From Thiomicrorhabdus sp. (GTDB taxonomy: Bacteria; Pseudomonadota; Gammaproteobacteria; Thiomicrospirales; Thiomicrospiraceae), in assembly GCA_006222135.1 (NCBI GenBank), contig VCMI01000058.1:1-33869 (forward strand): a DNA stretch of 33,869 bases, in the 5' to 3' direction. This document shows positions 33,496-33,869 of this stretch, one piece after another. The position numbers and the translations under genes are program-made. How positions within the stretch are numbered: position 1 is the stretch's first letter; every line of letters begins with the position of its first letter. The notes under the pieces are model-generated. The model was not told where the DNA came from. It worked only from the letters and a program-made list of their open reading frames with translations, and ran no database searches.

Positions 33496-33869
33496 GTGAA
33501 TCCGAATACTTTTGCTATTTCTGACTGGAAGCAGTCAGAACAAACCGCAGACTTCTGGCTTATTAGTCTGACGTTAACCAGCCCGTCTCTATTTGATATT
33601 GGCACAATCTTCTGGCTAGATTCAAACCCAGAACCTCTCCGTCTATTTAATCAAGCGTTACAATCCAACAGCATTAAACTACAACTGTTGAGTCGTGCGC
33701 CCATCACGAAGACAATAGATCCAAGCCAGATAAATTGCTCTCCACCGAGAACGGCTACAACCGCGATACCTGCCTCTGGAAATCTACTGATTCTTGGCAG
33801 CGGTTTAGAAATGGCGACCCTTTTTTATATTGCAAAACAGAGACAACCTTCTCATGCTAGTCGTCGTGT
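33496..33869 (+). CDS. Start of a ferredoxin-reductase-like (PyrK-like) protein, truncated by the window end
   Basis: An open frame begins at GTG 33496, ten bases after the pyrC' stop, and runs off the end (124 codons). Residues 6-85 are unlike anything I can name firmly, but SDWKQSEQTADFWLISLTL followed by NLLILGSGLEMATLFYIAKQR resembles the FAD-to-NAD domain transition of electron-transfer subunits such as PyrK, where a LLIGGGVGIAPLL motif is usual. The spacing suggests it is the last part of the pyr operon. The start codon is uncertain because no strong ribosome-binding site is seen. The last few codons overlap the tag-like sequence at the window end and should not be trusted. Confidence 0.45.
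   Translation, partial: MNPNTFAISDWKQSEQTADFWLISLTLTSPSLFDIGTIFWLDSNPEPLRLFNQALQSNSIKLQLLSRAPITKTIDPSQINCSPPRTATTAIPASGNLLILGSGLEMATLFYIAKQRQPSHASRR
33857..33869 (-). other. Tag-like sequence at right window end, probably not genomic
   Basis: The last 13 bases are the exact reverse complement of ACACGACGACTAG at 46-58. The inverted copies at the two ends point to a library or assembly tag. Confidence 0.5.

Noticed and set aside
1-33869. CRISPR array, insertion sequence, prophage or rRNA operon
   Set aside because: No regularly spaced repeats, transposase, phage genes or rRNA sequence were seen in the window.

Overview
The window looks like a chromosomal stretch of a gammaproteobacterium, most likely a sulfur-oxidising chemolithoautotroph near Thiomicrospira, Hydrogenovibrio or Thiomicrorhabdus. 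This is inferred from gene order (rpsU-yqeY-dnaG-rpoD with a CAT-anticodon tRNA, rpsU/tsaD divergent, plsY/folB, algH-ruvX-pyrR-pyrB-pyrC') and from the glutathione pair led by a gshA of the Acidithiobacillus ferrooxidans type. No 16S or other decisive marker is present.

Layout. Bases 1-2790 are an AT-rich accessory segment with a 58-residue orphan ORF and a large minus-strand protein that carries a papain/C39-like Cys-His-Asp pattern. Bases 2789-7650 are the macromolecular-synthesis operon on the minus strand (rpsU, yqeY, dnaG, rpoD, then tRNA). Bases 7820-10199 hold tsaD, plsY and folB. Bases 10215-11155 hold two tandem minus-strand genes, both 154 residues, that I read as diverged FliG C-terminal-domain proteins far from any flagellar cluster. 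Then come midA, uppP, a VanZ-like gene and nnr (plus), and purE-purK (minus). Bases 17370-22606 are a c-di-GMP signalling island: a periplasmic binding lipoprotein, a HAMP-PAS-GGDEF-EAL protein, and a convergent EAL-CBS-GGDEF protein. From 22.9 kb to the end every gene is on the plus strand: metK, metF, rsmE, gshA, gshB, apbE, algH, ruvX, pyrR, pyrB, pyrC' and the start of a further gene.

How the genes fit together. metK and metF belong to methionine/SAM/folate metabolism, with folB feeding folate synthesis. gshA and gshB make glutathione. pyrR-pyrB-pyrC' is a translationally coupled pyrimidine operon in which PyrC' has lost its metal-binding HxH and is probably the structural partner of PyrB. 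uppP and plsY serve envelope synthesis. purE and purK act in purine synthesis.

Most noteworthy. (1) A perfect palindrome, ACCAGGCCTGGT (core CCAGGCCTGG), occurs 8 times as the 10-mer and 6 times as the 12-mer, inside genes and between them, far above chance and resembling a highly iterated palindrome. (2) The tandem FliG-C-like paralogues. (3) A metK leader with two alternative partners for an anti-Shine-Dalgarno segment. (4) Sequence-quality warnings: a 13-base tag lies inverted at the two window ends, and three conserved genes (nnr, the binding lipoprotein, rsmE) each carry a one-base indel in a short homopolymer, which points to sequencing or assembly error rather than gene decay.
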